DNA of 64,000 nucleotides from the NCBI RefSeq assembly GCF_029227915.1, contig NC_079887.1, positions 19,651,650 through 19,715,649 on the forward strand, in the 5' to 3' direction. Shown here in pieces: positions 8,906 to 16,840 of the stretch; the first letter of the stretch is position 1, and each line of letters starts with the position of its first letter. The DNA is from Hydractinia symbiolongicarpus (taxonomy: Eukaryota; Cnidaria; Hydrozoa; Anthoathecata; Hydractiniidae). Below the pieces are notes generated by a model. That model saw only the letters and a program-made list of their open reading frames with translations, had not been told where the DNA came from and searched no databases. The translations under genes and the position numbers were made by a program.

Positions 8906-10000
8906 ATGAGCATTTACTCATACAACCCGAAAGCAAAGTATGCACCAAACCATGGGAGATATTTGGAGAGACTTAAGGGTCTTTCAGTGCAGAACATCGT
9001 TATTGATGTTCAAGGGTCCTCGTTCAGGGTGAAATTTCCAGACATCTTTGTCGACTATGAATTCTATTCTGGCACTAGCGGGCTAGTGAAGGAGTGGAAC
9101 AGTCACCCTTTCAGTCTCTGTTCCACTCAACTGAATTTTGCTACCTACTGTGCAACATCTGCCTGCGGTATTTCCATGCAGCATTTTACCTCCGAGTTGC
9201 CTATGGTTCGTGCCGTGTATCGATTTCACGCCTATTTCCAAATCCGTAAAATTCTATCGGAGCTTGACTTTTCTCTACCGGGCTCAGTTAGATTTCGACG
9301 TCTAAACAACCCGTTCAACAAACAAAAACTCCAGCAACTGGCTCGCGAGTTTGGAGTACCTGGTAGTGAGCAGGAGTGGAGGAACGAAACCATCTTCAGT
9401 AGTTGGCAACTTCATCGCAAAGATTATCCTGGTTCAGGCCGCAGCTATTTTTACGAGGACTCGTAGAGTCGCTGGATCATTGAAAAATCCCAGGGCCTCA
9501 CGCGTATTGGTATTGAACGGTTATCCCAAAGCGTGCGCTTCTATGCCTACCTAATTCTCGAAAGCCAGGCAAATGCAAGATCTGGAATTATTGGAAATCA
9601 AGGCAGCGCAATTGATGGCGCTAACGAGGTGTTTTATAATCCAAAGATCGAAAAAATCTCGATCACTGTTGAGGGTGAGCCTAATCAGCTCTACACACAT
9701 GCGATGCTCCCGAAAGATCACCTCGAGCAGATTGTAAACTTATTCGGTAGCCACGATTCAGGGGTGACAATTGGGCAGTTCTTCACAGAGAGATACGCCC
9801 TGTTTGTTGATTTCCGAGCATCACCTGATCATAGTCTCCACGGTGCCGGAAGGCAATTACAGAGATTGTCAGACGGTATAACATTGCATATGACAAAGAA
9901 GGCAGACGGAACAACCGGAAATATTAAATCCTACGTTTTCCTACTTCAGGACGCTCAGCTGAACATCTTAGATGGTAGATTTCACTCTGTGGAATACTAG
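8906..10000 (+). pseudogene. in-frame chimera: structural protein N-part fused to major capsid protein C-part
   Basis: One continuous frame from MSIYSYNPKAKY to SVEY, interrupted by a single TAG at 9464-9466. Residues up to about 9616 (...RSGIIGNQGSAID) match the N-terminal two thirds of the structural protein encoded at 27732-28821 in Polinton 2. From about 9618 on (FYNPKIEKISITVEG...) it matches the C-terminal part of the putative major capsid protein (25160-26418 in Polinton 2). In Polinton 2 these genes are separated by a third gene, so Polinton 1 lost the C-terminus of one, all of the coiled-coil gene and the N-terminus of the other. This element cannot build its own capsid. Confidence 0.75.
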
Positions 10001-10010
10001 TAGACCACAA

Positions 10011-10039
10011 TTTATGTTTGCCTACAAGGCAAACATAAA
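10011..10039. terminator. 12-bp-stem hairpin after the capsid ORF
   Basis: Perfect stem TTTATGTTTGCC/GGCAAACATAAA around the loop TACAA, 11 bp after the stop of the capsid frame. It is the strongest of a series of gene-end hairpins in these elements and a candidate 3'-end signal. Confidence 0.6.
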
Positions 10040-10131
10040 AAATATGGAGGGGACTAGGAAATGTTCAAGATGTAAGTACTCTTTAATTACTAGACAATTT
10101 TAGGCCCAAGGGGAATGTTCAACAAACAAAA

Positions 10132-10563
10132 ATGTGCATAAAATGCCTCGATGCCCACAAGGAGTCACGTGAACGCAATAGATGCATCGAGCATGGTAGG
10201 CAAAGATCAACATGTAAGGACTGCGGAGGTGGAGCCATATGCATCGAGCATGCTAGGCAAAGATCCCGCTGTAAGGACTGCGGAGGTGGAGCCATATGCA
10301 TCGAGCATGGTAGGATAAGATCAACATGCAAAGACTGTGGGGGTGGTGGTAGATGCATCGAACATGGTAGGCGAAGATCTGAGTGTAAAGACTGCAACCC
10401 TCCGGGGCATCTCGCCCGTGTTGTACGATCTCGGGTCCAGTATCAAGAAAATGGAGTTGTCTCATCGCTTGTTGAGGTTGGTAGGAGATTGCACTACACC
10501 AATACGCAATCCATGTGGGCAAGCGAGAACATTGCAAAAGGCAACCGTTTCGTCTCAAGATAA
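10132..10563 (+). pseudogene. Cys-repeat protein with HNH-nuclease remnant
   Basis: The N-terminal part has four tandem copies of an about 18-residue unit with the pattern C-I-E-H-G-R-x-R-S-x-C-K-D-C-G-G-G, each expected to hold a zinc ion; this motif is familiar from large DNA viruses and algae. The C-terminus (LHYTNTQSMW followed by ENIAKGNR) matches the end of HNH-type endonucleases, but the D-H core that precedes it in the gene at 16270-16781 is absent. It looks like an internally collapsed HNH gene retaining the repeat-rich DNA- or RNA-binding half. It probably lacks nuclease activity. An intact reading frame might still be used as a zinc protein. Confidence 0.55.
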
Positions 10564-10565
10564 AC

Positions 10566-10964
10566 ATGGCGACCTTGGCAATCATGGCAGGAGGGGCGTT
10601 GATTAACGCTCTAGCATTCTCGGGGAGTAACTATCTGTTCAGTAAACTCGGTGGGCATGGTGGGGCCGAGCGTAAAGGGCATGATAAAGCAATTGAGCAA
10701 CTGCAAGCTGCTCAGCAACAGTGGTTAAGAGATCGGCAGGCAATGATCGATTGGTATAACCATCAACGAGAGCTGAAAAGGCAAGCTGGCGAAAGCTTGA
10801 GGGAGCTCGATGAGGGCATGCGTGAGTACTATATTGCAACGATCGAAAAAGCTCCAAAACTATCCGATTTTTACACACCTTCCAAGCAACAACAGGATGG
10901 TTACCTCATGTTCATCGTTGGATCCTTAGCCCTCCTTGGTTTTGCAGCGTACAAATGGGCGTAA
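10566..10964 (+). CDS. coiled-coil membrane protein, 132 aa
   Basis: The start in AACATGGC is chosen because the protein then begins MATLAIMAGGALINALAF like its Polinton 2 homologue (24693-25115). Residues 1-25 are hydrophobic. Residues about 35-95 are a charged amphipathic helix or coiled coil (KAIEQLQAAQQQW, RELKRQ). A conserved KLSDFY motif follows and a second hydrophobic segment ends the protein (LMFIVGSLALLGFAAY). I do not know a function. The two membrane anchors and its place next to capsid genes suggest a virion-membrane or assembly protein. Intact in this element. Confidence 0.6.
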   Translation: MATLAIMAGGALINALAFSGSNYLFSKLGGHGGAERKGHDKAIEQLQAAQQQWLRDRQAMIDWYNHQRELKRQAGESLRELDEGMREYYIATIEKAPKLSDFYTPSKQQQDGYLMFIVGSLALLGFAAYKWA

Positions 10965-10986
10965 TCGTTTTCGACATGTAATAAAT

Positions 10987-11997
10987 ATGTCGAAAGTAAA
11001 GCATATCATTACCCAGGAAGAAGCGGAAAAGCTAAGCAGTATTTACTATACCCCTGAAAATCTCTGGACTGGTCGCAAGGCTGTTAAATTGCTCGCTGAG
11101 CAGAGTGTACTACCTAAAAAGAAAATTATACATTGGCTATCTCGTCAGTTGCTCTGGCTTAGACATATTCGAGGACCTAAAAGGATTGATTACCCGCATT
11201 TTACCATTAAAAAACCTAATTATATGCACCAATTTGACTTGCTCTACATGCCTCATGACAAAGTTTACAGCAACGTGTACAAATATATCCTTACAGGGAT
11301 CGATGTAGCCTCGCGCTACAAGGTAGCTAGACCATTGAGAACGAAGAAAGCCAGCGAAGTCGCTGACATGATCAAGGACATTTACAAGGCAGGACCTTTA
11401 CGTTATCCGAAGATCTTCCAGTGCGACAACGGTAGTGAGTTCAAGTCAGATGTGACAAAACTGCTAGAGGGCAAAGGGGTCGAGATTAAGCGCGCAACCA
11501 CCAAATATCATCATACGTTCACAGCCTTTGTCGAGTCCTATAACAAGGTGCTCGCTGAGAGACTTTTCAAACCTCAGGACGCGCAAGAGTTGGTCTCTGA
11601 AGAGACTAGTACCACATGGGTGAAAAACCTTTACACTATCGTGAAAAGCATGAACAATACCAAGACTGCCATGATTGGTATGAAACCTTCAAAAGCGATC
11701 AAGATGGATGAGGTACCGCTAGTGAAAGATCGTCCGGAGCAAGAAAAGCCGTTACCTGAGGACGGTCTTTACTTGTACCTGCTACAACCGGGAGAAGAGC
11801 ATGGTGATGCGAAAAGACGTGCAACGGACGCTTTTTGGAGTAAAAAGACATATAGACTCGATCGTGCTCTTGCTGAGACGAGTAGCCGCTTGTTGTACTA
11901 TCTTGCAGGTGGGCCCGAACGTAGTTTTGTGGCAGAAGAGCTTATGCTGATCCCAGAGGATGTTGAAGTACCTCCAGAGCATGTCAAGGAGTGGTAA
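10987..11997 (+). CDS. Polinton integrase (retrovirus-type DDE, rve domain), 336 aa
   Basis: Start ATG at 10987 in AATAAATATG gives MSKVKH, as in the fragment of Polinton 2. The catalytic triad of a D,D-35-E integrase is visible: D84 in HQFDLLYM, D147 in CDNGSEF and E183 in FVESYN, with exactly 35 residues between the last two. The N-terminal 80 residues lack an obvious HHCC zinc finger. The C-terminal 120 residues are basic and Tyr-rich, of unknown fold. It inserts the element by strand transfer, making the six-base target duplication seen at the ends. No stop or frameshift: this is one of the few undamaged long genes. It is followed by a short hairpin at 12011-12030. Confidence 0.9.
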   Translation: MSKVKHIITQEEAEKLSSIYYTPENLWTGRKAVKLLAEQSVLPKKKIIHWLSRQLLWLRHIRGPKRIDYPHFTIKKPNYMHQFDLLYMPHDKVYSNVYKYILTGIDVASRYKVARPLRTKKASEVADMIKDIYKAGPLRYPKIFQCDNGSEFKSDVTKLLEGKGVEIKRATTKYHHTFTAFVESYNKVLAERLFKPQDAQELVSEETSTTWVKNLYTIVKSMNNTKTAMIGMKPSKAIKMDEVPLVKDRPEQEKPLPEDGLYLYLLQPGEEHGDAKRRATDAFWSKKTYRLDRALAETSSRLLYYLAGGPERSFVAEELMLIPEDVEVPPEHVKEW

Positions 11998-12010
11998 ACT
12001 TCGTAGTTTT

Positions 12011-12030
12011 TGTAGCCTCGTGAAGCTACA
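12011..12030. terminator. hairpin between convergent integrase and BRO genes
   Basis: TGTAGC/GCTACA stem with an 8-nt loop, in the 44-bp gap between the two convergent stop codons. Weaker than the other hairpins but in the same position class. Confidence 0.35.
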
Positions 12031-12041
12031 GAAGAGTCTCG

Positions 12042-12878
12042 CTAGTCCTCGAGCGCGGGCACTCCCAGGTCATACAAATCGTCGCGAGTAAGATCGATGA
12101 GTCGAATGTGGCATTGATACCGTTCTACGTGTTCCTCCTCTTCGAATCGATTGAACGCGTGCATCGCATTGGGATTATCGATGACCACAATCTCTTCACA
12201 GTTTGGATAGTTGTCCCTAAGCCATCTCCTTTTGGTGGAGATTTTCCGTCTTTCAACACGTGCACAGTGGTATAGAAGACGATGGCACTGATCATTGTCT
12301 GGTGTAGTATGCTTGCGGTAAATCATGGTCGCGTTGTCTTTTCGAGGATCTTGCGCACGTGGAACATGTCGCTGTCGTAGCTCTGTGATTACTTGCGCCT
12401 GTACGGCTATCGTTCGATCTCTGTCGTCAACATCTTCCTCTAGGGTAAGAATTTGACGATCTTTGTCCTCCAAATCGTCGGTGAGCAGAGCCAGCGCCGC
12501 TTGATTTTCCTCTACAATTCCAGCAAGCTTTCGCATTTCTTTTGGTAGCACCTCCTCAACAACCCAATCCAAAAATGGTTCTGCCTTGGGTTTGTTACAC
12601 CTTAAAAGGAAGCAATAGAGACCGGGTTCTGTCAGTAACATCGTGTCTGGATGAAGGGGGTCGATATCGACCCCCTTGTCTTCTGCTGTACTTTTAATCT
12701 CCAAGGCCTGCTTTACATGCTTCTCCGGTACATGTGCCTGAATAGCTTTTCTACCATCACGATTATCGTTATAGCCGACAGCTCTCCACACGTCTTTGGC
12801 TACGAGGCAATGGCCTCCTTCCTTAATGTATAAAGAACGAACTTTGCTGCCTTCGAAAAAATTACTGACCAAGGACAT
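12042..12878 (-). CDS. BRO-N domain protein, 278 aa
   Basis: Start taken at the ATG giving MSLVSNFFEGS (an upstream TTG only adds six codons). Residues about 5-110 fit the BRO-N fold: F-x-G-x-x-V-R at the start, C-L-V-A-K-D-V-W-R-A-V-G-Y-N, EPGLYCFLLRC, and an F-L-D-W-V-V-E-E-V-L-P close. A predicted coiled coil (about 120-165) follows. A C-terminal domain with NATMIYRKHT and a later PNAMHAFNRF resembles the C-terminal domain often paired with BRO-N or KilA-N in large DNA viruses. BRO proteins bind DNA and are expansion-prone virus genes. The frame is intact. Role in this element unknown, perhaps regulation. Confidence 0.8.
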   Translation of the reverse strand: MSLVSNFFEGSKVRSLYIKEGGHCLVAKDVWRAVGYNDNRDGRKAIQAHVPEKHVKQALEIKSTAEDKGVDIDPLHPDTMLLTEPGLYCFLLRCNKPKAEPFLDWVVEEVLPKEMRKLAGIVEENQAALALLTDDLEDKDRQILTLEEDVDDRDRTIAVQAQVITELRQRHVPRAQDPRKDNATMIYRKHTTPDNDQCHRLLYHCARVERRKISTKRRWLRDNYPNCEEIVVIDNPNAMHAFNRFEEEEHVERYQCHIRLIDLTRDDLYDLGVPALED

Positions 12879-13066
12879 CTTTCTTATACACGCCAAGGCT
12901 CAACCACAGTTTTTTTTGTGATTCGAAAAAAGTCACAAAATTACGAGGTCCAATAATGAACACCAAGCTGAGGAAGCCATGGATATATTTTGCATAGCGC
13001 TTTAATATCTCGAGTCGTGTTTACCAGTTTGCTCTCATTATCCATCTTTTCTTATATGTCAAGAGT

Positions 13067-13660
13067 CTAACCAACAATCTTGTAACTTCTAGGATGCTCC
13101 AGTCTTACGTACAGGCAAGCGTGCTTGGACTTTTTCAGCTGAGCCTTGATGTTTTCCCAGTCGCTGATCATATTGGTCTCTTCGTCGATCAATTTCAAAT
13201 CCGATCGTTCGTGGGGGTACCACATGAACAACTGCTTTTTTTGCCTTCAAAGGTTCTTCGGAATGGCCGTGTAGCTTTGAGTGAGTAGCCAGAGACTGTG
13301 TTTGCGATGTCTACCACTGATGGCAAGCTCAAGCAAGGGCTGTCGCTTTTTATCGAGATCCTCGTTGGATATCATATCGTCAACGATAAACAACGTCTCT
13401 TCGCCCGCCAGCAATGACGACAGTTTTTGGATCCATTCGAACAGCTGCCCCTTGGGCTCCACCAGAAGCACGTAGTCATCCCTCCATAGCGAGGATCTCT
13501 CTTGATAGGTCTTGTTCCAGCGGATTGTAGGGCAGAGAATGACAATGTTGTCGAAATGCTGCCTGTACTCGTTCTCAATCAAATCCAGGACACGCTGCGT
13601 CTTGCCACAGCTTGTAGGCCTAGTAAAGATTGCTGTATGCGGGTCTTTGACAATGTCCAT
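13067..13660 (-). pseudogene. FtsK/HerA-type packaging ATPase, one nonsense codon
   Basis: About 197 codons in one frame with a single TGA at 13244-13246 (CGA to TGA fits). The Walker A region reads TRPTSCGKT near residue 15; the usual first glycine of GPTxCGKT is an arginine here. Walker B is TLFIVDDMI, and a conserved SGRHRKHSLWLLTQSY follows, as in A32-like packaging ATPases of Polintons and related viruses. These enzymes pump DNA into the capsid. Length is normal for the family. The nonsense codon removes the last 60 residues. The gene lies downstream of a 14-bp hairpin that closes the preceding gene. Confidence 0.85.
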
Positions 13661-13671
13661 TTTATTCTGAG

Positions 13672-13703
13672 GCTTTGTGTTTGCCTAGTGGCAGACACGA
13701 AGC
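13672..13703. terminator. 14-bp-stem hairpin
   Basis: GCTTTGTGTTTGCC pairs with GGCAGACACGAAGC along all 14 positions (two G-T pairs), loop TAGT. It lies between the 3' end of the 80-residue gene (stop near 13784) and the ATPase start. Confidence 0.55.
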
Positions 13704-13783
13704 TTGTAGACTTACTTAGAGATGTTACCTTTTCTAATGTTCTCGCTTGCCCACATTGGTTGGGTAAACACGAATGTAGTCAA

Positions 13784-14026
13784 CTATTTTGTAGGCATGA
13801 TGGAACGCTTATACCACTTTTGTTTTATCGCATAATCGTCGAATAATATCGCTCCTGTCATATATCCAGCGAGCTTCAAGCCGTCCTCCATATCCATCTT
13901 GGCCCCCGGTCTAGAAACTCCCAGAGCCTTTTTCGCGCCTAGCGCCAAGACAATAGTATACGATACTAATCTGACGGCTTCCCACAGGGAATCGAAGACT
14001 TCTTTCTCATACTCTTTGCTGCTCAT
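13784..14026 (-). CDS. small membrane protein, 80 aa
   Basis: ATG in the context CAAATGAGC. One clear hydrophobic segment (residues about 18-30, VRLVSYTIVLALGA) and a second weaker one near LKLAGYMTGAILF. The order of features (short acidic N-terminus, membrane span, D-x-x-D-G-L-K-L-A-G segment) is one I associate with small Polinton proteins of cnidarians, but no function is known. Intact frame. Confidence 0.5.
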   Translation of the reverse strand: MSSKEYEKEVFDSLWEAVRLVSYTIVLALGAKKALGVSRPGAKMDMEDGLKLAGYMTGAILFDDYAIKQKWYKRSIMPTK

Positions 14027-14036
14027 TTGTTATAGG

Positions 14037-14408
14037 TTATCGCATCTTGAAAATGTCAATATGACGCTCTTCCGCTGACACGGCCGCCAGGCGATCGCGT
14101 TGCGTGGGTTGAGACGGCCCTTCCGCTGGCGCACCTGTGGAGGCGCTAGGCGTTTCAGCAGGCTTCTTACGTATGTAATAGACTGCCACGCAAGTGGCAA
14201 GTACGGCAATACCTGCTGCGCCATAGAGATATGCACTGAACTTGTGAGGACCTGCGACAGGTTCCTGACCCTCCTGCAAAGTACTTTTGCCCACGTTCTT
14301 CTGTAAGTCAGCCTTGTTCTTGCGATTTCATTCAGCAAGTCTTTTCCCAGCAGCAATACGACCCTCATTCTTCTTGGTTATGACTTGGTTAGATTGCTCT
14401 TCACTCAT
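14037..14408 (-). pseudogene. single-pass membrane protein, one nonsense codon
   Basis: Frame of 124 codons from the ATG at 14408 with a TGA at 14328-14330. Upstream of the stop is a Lys/Glu-rich head with GKRLAE. Downstream are a membrane segment (YLYGAAGIAVLATCVAVYYI) and a Pro/Ala/Thr-rich tail. The start overlaps the stop of the Fic gene as ATGA, so the two genes are translationally close. A protein starting downstream of the nonsense codon would keep the membrane span. Function unknown. Confidence 0.5.
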
Positions 14409-15084
14409 TTATTTAGACTTGCCCTTGGAAAAATAGATAGTTTGTGGAACGAGCTAAGCAAAACTGGAAAGAGACTTATTCCACTCTCCACAAGTACGTG
14501 TGAGATAACGAGCCTACATAACCTCCCGTTCCCATCTTCGAATGGATGGATATTAATCAGGTCTATAAACAGCCTCACCGCGTTCCATATCGGATCGTCA
14601 GCCTCTGTAGAGTAGTATCGATCCAGGGCGTCTGTCACTAACCGTGGGATTGCAGAAACAGGGGCAAATTCGTGAAAACCAGCGAATACCTTAGTCGTCC
14701 TGTATTTCCCTGTCAGCACGGGTTGATCTCATGGATAGTTTGGATTTTGTCAGGCGTGAGACGTCCGCAGCACTGCATCCATTTTAGAGCGCGCATAAAG
14801 TTTATCATCTGCCTTTTGAAACTTTTCGTCTTGCCGTCAAGATGTGCGTCTTCAGGATCTTGCATCAGGTTCCAAGTCTCAGATGCTGAAAAGTTGGAGT
14901 CTACCTCTCCTTCCGATGTGTAGGTTCCGTACGCAAACAGAGCTTCCCACCCTTTTAGAAATTCCTCTACGAATGCGTGGTTTTTCCGCTTTTGCGAGAG
15001 TTCGGCTAGCGTCGCAGTTTTATTTAGAAAATTCTGGTACTCGTCTTCGTCTGCCATCCAAGGCTGCCTTTTCAATTTTTCCAT
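14405..15084 (-). pseudogene. Fic-domain protein (AMP/NMP-transferase family), frameshifted
   Basis: The ATG at 15084 opens a 123-codon frame rich in charged helices. At about 14713-14720 one base is missing and the homology continues in the next frame. That frame has an FAGFHEFAP segment and then the complete Fic signature HPFEDGNGRLCR, matching HxFx[D/E]GNGRxxR with catalytic His and the anion-binding loop. Fic enzymes transfer AMP or other phosphate moieties to hydroxyl side chains of target proteins and often act as effectors or regulators. A Fic gene is unusual in a Polinton. The active-site part is undamaged at sequence level, but it is out of frame with the ATG. Confidence 0.8.
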
Positions 15085-15121
15085 TTTTTTAAATATCTGA
15101 CTGCTCTACATCTTCTTCTTG

Positions 15122-15591
15122 CTGTTCATCATCTCGCTCTTTATCTGTCTTGGACACATGCGGGAATTGTATGAGCAACAACCAATATTGGCGCTAGAAA
15201 TTTTCCAAAGGTAGAGTACACAAGGATCCCCAAATCTACCATGGAGTCCTTGATAATCGGGTCTTCCTCGATGTCTTTTTTCAGACCCTCCGCACTATCG
15301 AGTTGAACAACATTACCTACGGCCTTCGCGTACATACCAATCGCATGTGAAGAGAGTGCTTTGGCGGTCTTCTCCCCCTTATCGTGAATTTCACGTTGAA
15401 TTAATTCCGCGTACGCTTTTTCGATCACCTCATCTGGTGCCTTGTCGGCAAAGCTTTCAGTGCATTTGTTCGGCAAGAGATGCTGTTTGCTTTTGCGTAT
15501 AGCTTCTTTCAAAGCTTGACGTTTGTCGATAGGTTTTTCACAATGTTGAAAGGCTTCCGTGTCTACAACATCTAGCTGTAATCGCACTCAT
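15122..15591 (-). pseudogene. conserved Polinton protein with hydrophobic patch and acidic tail
   Basis: The ATG at 15589-15591 is out of frame with the main 148-codon frame, which opens three codons later. The frame shifts again near 15150, after which an acidic tail (DEQQEED) continues to about 15095. The core has IDKRQALKEAIRKSKQHLLP and a C-terminal hydrophobic stretch (LGILVYSTFGKFLAPILVVA). Polinton 2 keeps the start of a homologue at 24383-24540 (IDKCQALRDA..KSKPHLLPKK). Possibly a membrane-associated virion protein; unknown. Confidence 0.5.
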
Positions 15592-15609
15592 CTTTATTAA
15601 TACCCTTCT

Positions 15610-15684
15610 TTAGCGCAAAAAGCAGAGCACGATCAAGACGTACGGAAGGATTATTGCTACGGTGAGGCTTATGTCGTTCATCAT
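15610..15684 (-). CDS. 24-residue membrane peptide
   Basis: Begins MMNDISLT and is almost entirely hydrophobic (VAIILPYVLIVLCFL), closing with R and stop. It sits in the AAAATAAAATG start context used by other genes here, between a strong hairpin and the next start. Polinton 2 has a hydrophobic peptide in the same slot (24296), which supports it being real despite its size. Function unknown. Confidence 0.45.
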   Translation of the reverse strand: MMNDISLTVAIILPYVLIVLCFLR

Positions 15685-15716
15685 TTTTATTTTTCAAAAC
15701 AAAACCCTCGCAAGGG

Positions 15717-15757
15717 AACCCTCTGGGGTTTTTGTTGTTGTTTGAACCCAGAGGGTT
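15717..15757. terminator. 11-bp-stem hairpin
   Basis: AACCCTCTGGG/CCCAGAGGGTT with a 19-nt GT-rich loop, upstream (on the minus strand) of the 24-residue peptide gene. A candidate 3'-end signal for whatever precedes it. Confidence 0.45.
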
Positions 15758-15769
15758 TTTGATTCTGTG

Positions 15770-16269
15770 AGTATACCACTCAGAGCCCTTGGTTCACCAT
15801 ATCCGAGGTGTTTTTCAGTGCTGTCCTGCCTTGCAGGCTTAGTGTACTTGCTCTTTATACTCTATACAGAATGTCGTGCCTGTACTACGCATTAACGAAA
15901 CCCACCTTTTTAAGACTTTCAGAGGCCGTTCCTTGCACTGACATTTAACCGGCATTTTGGCGCAATTTTTCCCGTCGTGGCACAGTGTGGGAGAAACCGG
16001 GGCGGGACGGCCGCTTCCAGTTAGGACGTGCTCTCGCCCGCGCACTCCTACCCTTCCGCCAGGATCTAAGCCTGCTCCCACAATTTTACTATAATTCGAG
16101 CTTCGTATATAAGCTATTCAGTATCACCTTGAGTACTACCTGTGTGAAAATTCACGCATCACTGGATAGCTCGTTTGCGCATCATACAGAAAACCTCTTG
16201 ATTATTCAGAAATGTGTTTATCATTTTTGAATGGATGAGGCAAATGAATTTTATCTTGCTGCTACCGCT
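15770..16269. other. GC-richer intergenic stretch, no supported gene
   Basis: A Cys-containing minus-strand frame at 15839-16081 (CHDGKNC, CQC) has no good start and no recognised family. The sequence near 15990-16060 is notably G+C-rich for the window. A lost or highly diverged gene is possible. Confidence 0.35.
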
Positions 16270-16781
16270 TTATACTGAAGAGGAGATATATCTACAGTCT
16301 TTCTTTTGATTCTCTGCGATCCACAAGGGTTGCATGTTATTATAGTGGAGCCTTTCGAGTTGAACTGTTTCGCTGGGATATTCCCCGTTCACACGATACT
16401 TGAGCGGTACCTTGTGATCAAACTGCCACTGCCCTCGGTTTCCCCAGCACATCCCGTCTTTGAATTGATCCTGGATATGACCGATAAATGTGCAGATATT
16501 GCATCCAAGGTACTCAGTAGAGGCTATTTCGGTATCATGTTTTGGGGAGCGCGAATCCTGGCTAGAATAAGGTTATGCTGACATCCGGGGAAGTCGCATA
16601 TAGGACATTGGTTTCTTCTTTTTTGATGTCGACATCTGTTACGTTCCTGTGACGCCTTCAAAATATTGTGGCATTTTATACACCATTTCGTTCGCTGACC
16701 TTTGCCTTGACCATACACCTTAATCTTGAATTTATCTAGTGGTTGATTTCGTTTACATTTTGTACACCTTTTACCTTCCAT
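16270..16781 (-). pseudogene. HNH endonuclease with zinc motif, frameshifted
   Basis: The 5' part (16781 to about 16520) has two CxxC pairs (RCTKCKRN, WCIKCHN) and a single C-x-H-x-R-R-N-x-C-P-I-C unit. After a frameshift near 16510 the homology continues with EYLGC, DQFKDGM and W-Q-F-D-H-K-V-P-L, then the HNH C-terminal LHYNNMQPLW...NQKKD. The D-H of the metal-finger nuclease core is therefore present. Homing-type or viral HNH nucleases of this layout cut DNA. The gene at 10132 is a collapsed relative with amplified zinc units. Confidence 0.7.
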
Positions 16782-16840
16782 TTGTTGTTGCTTTTGTAAG
16801 ACATCGCTTCACAAAAATCGGGACAGGGAAACCTCACTAT

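Noticed and set aside
15839-16081. Cys-rich 80-codon frame as a gene of Polinton 1
   Set aside because: No usable start codon context, no homologue in Polinton 2 and no recognised domain. Noted only as intergenic content.
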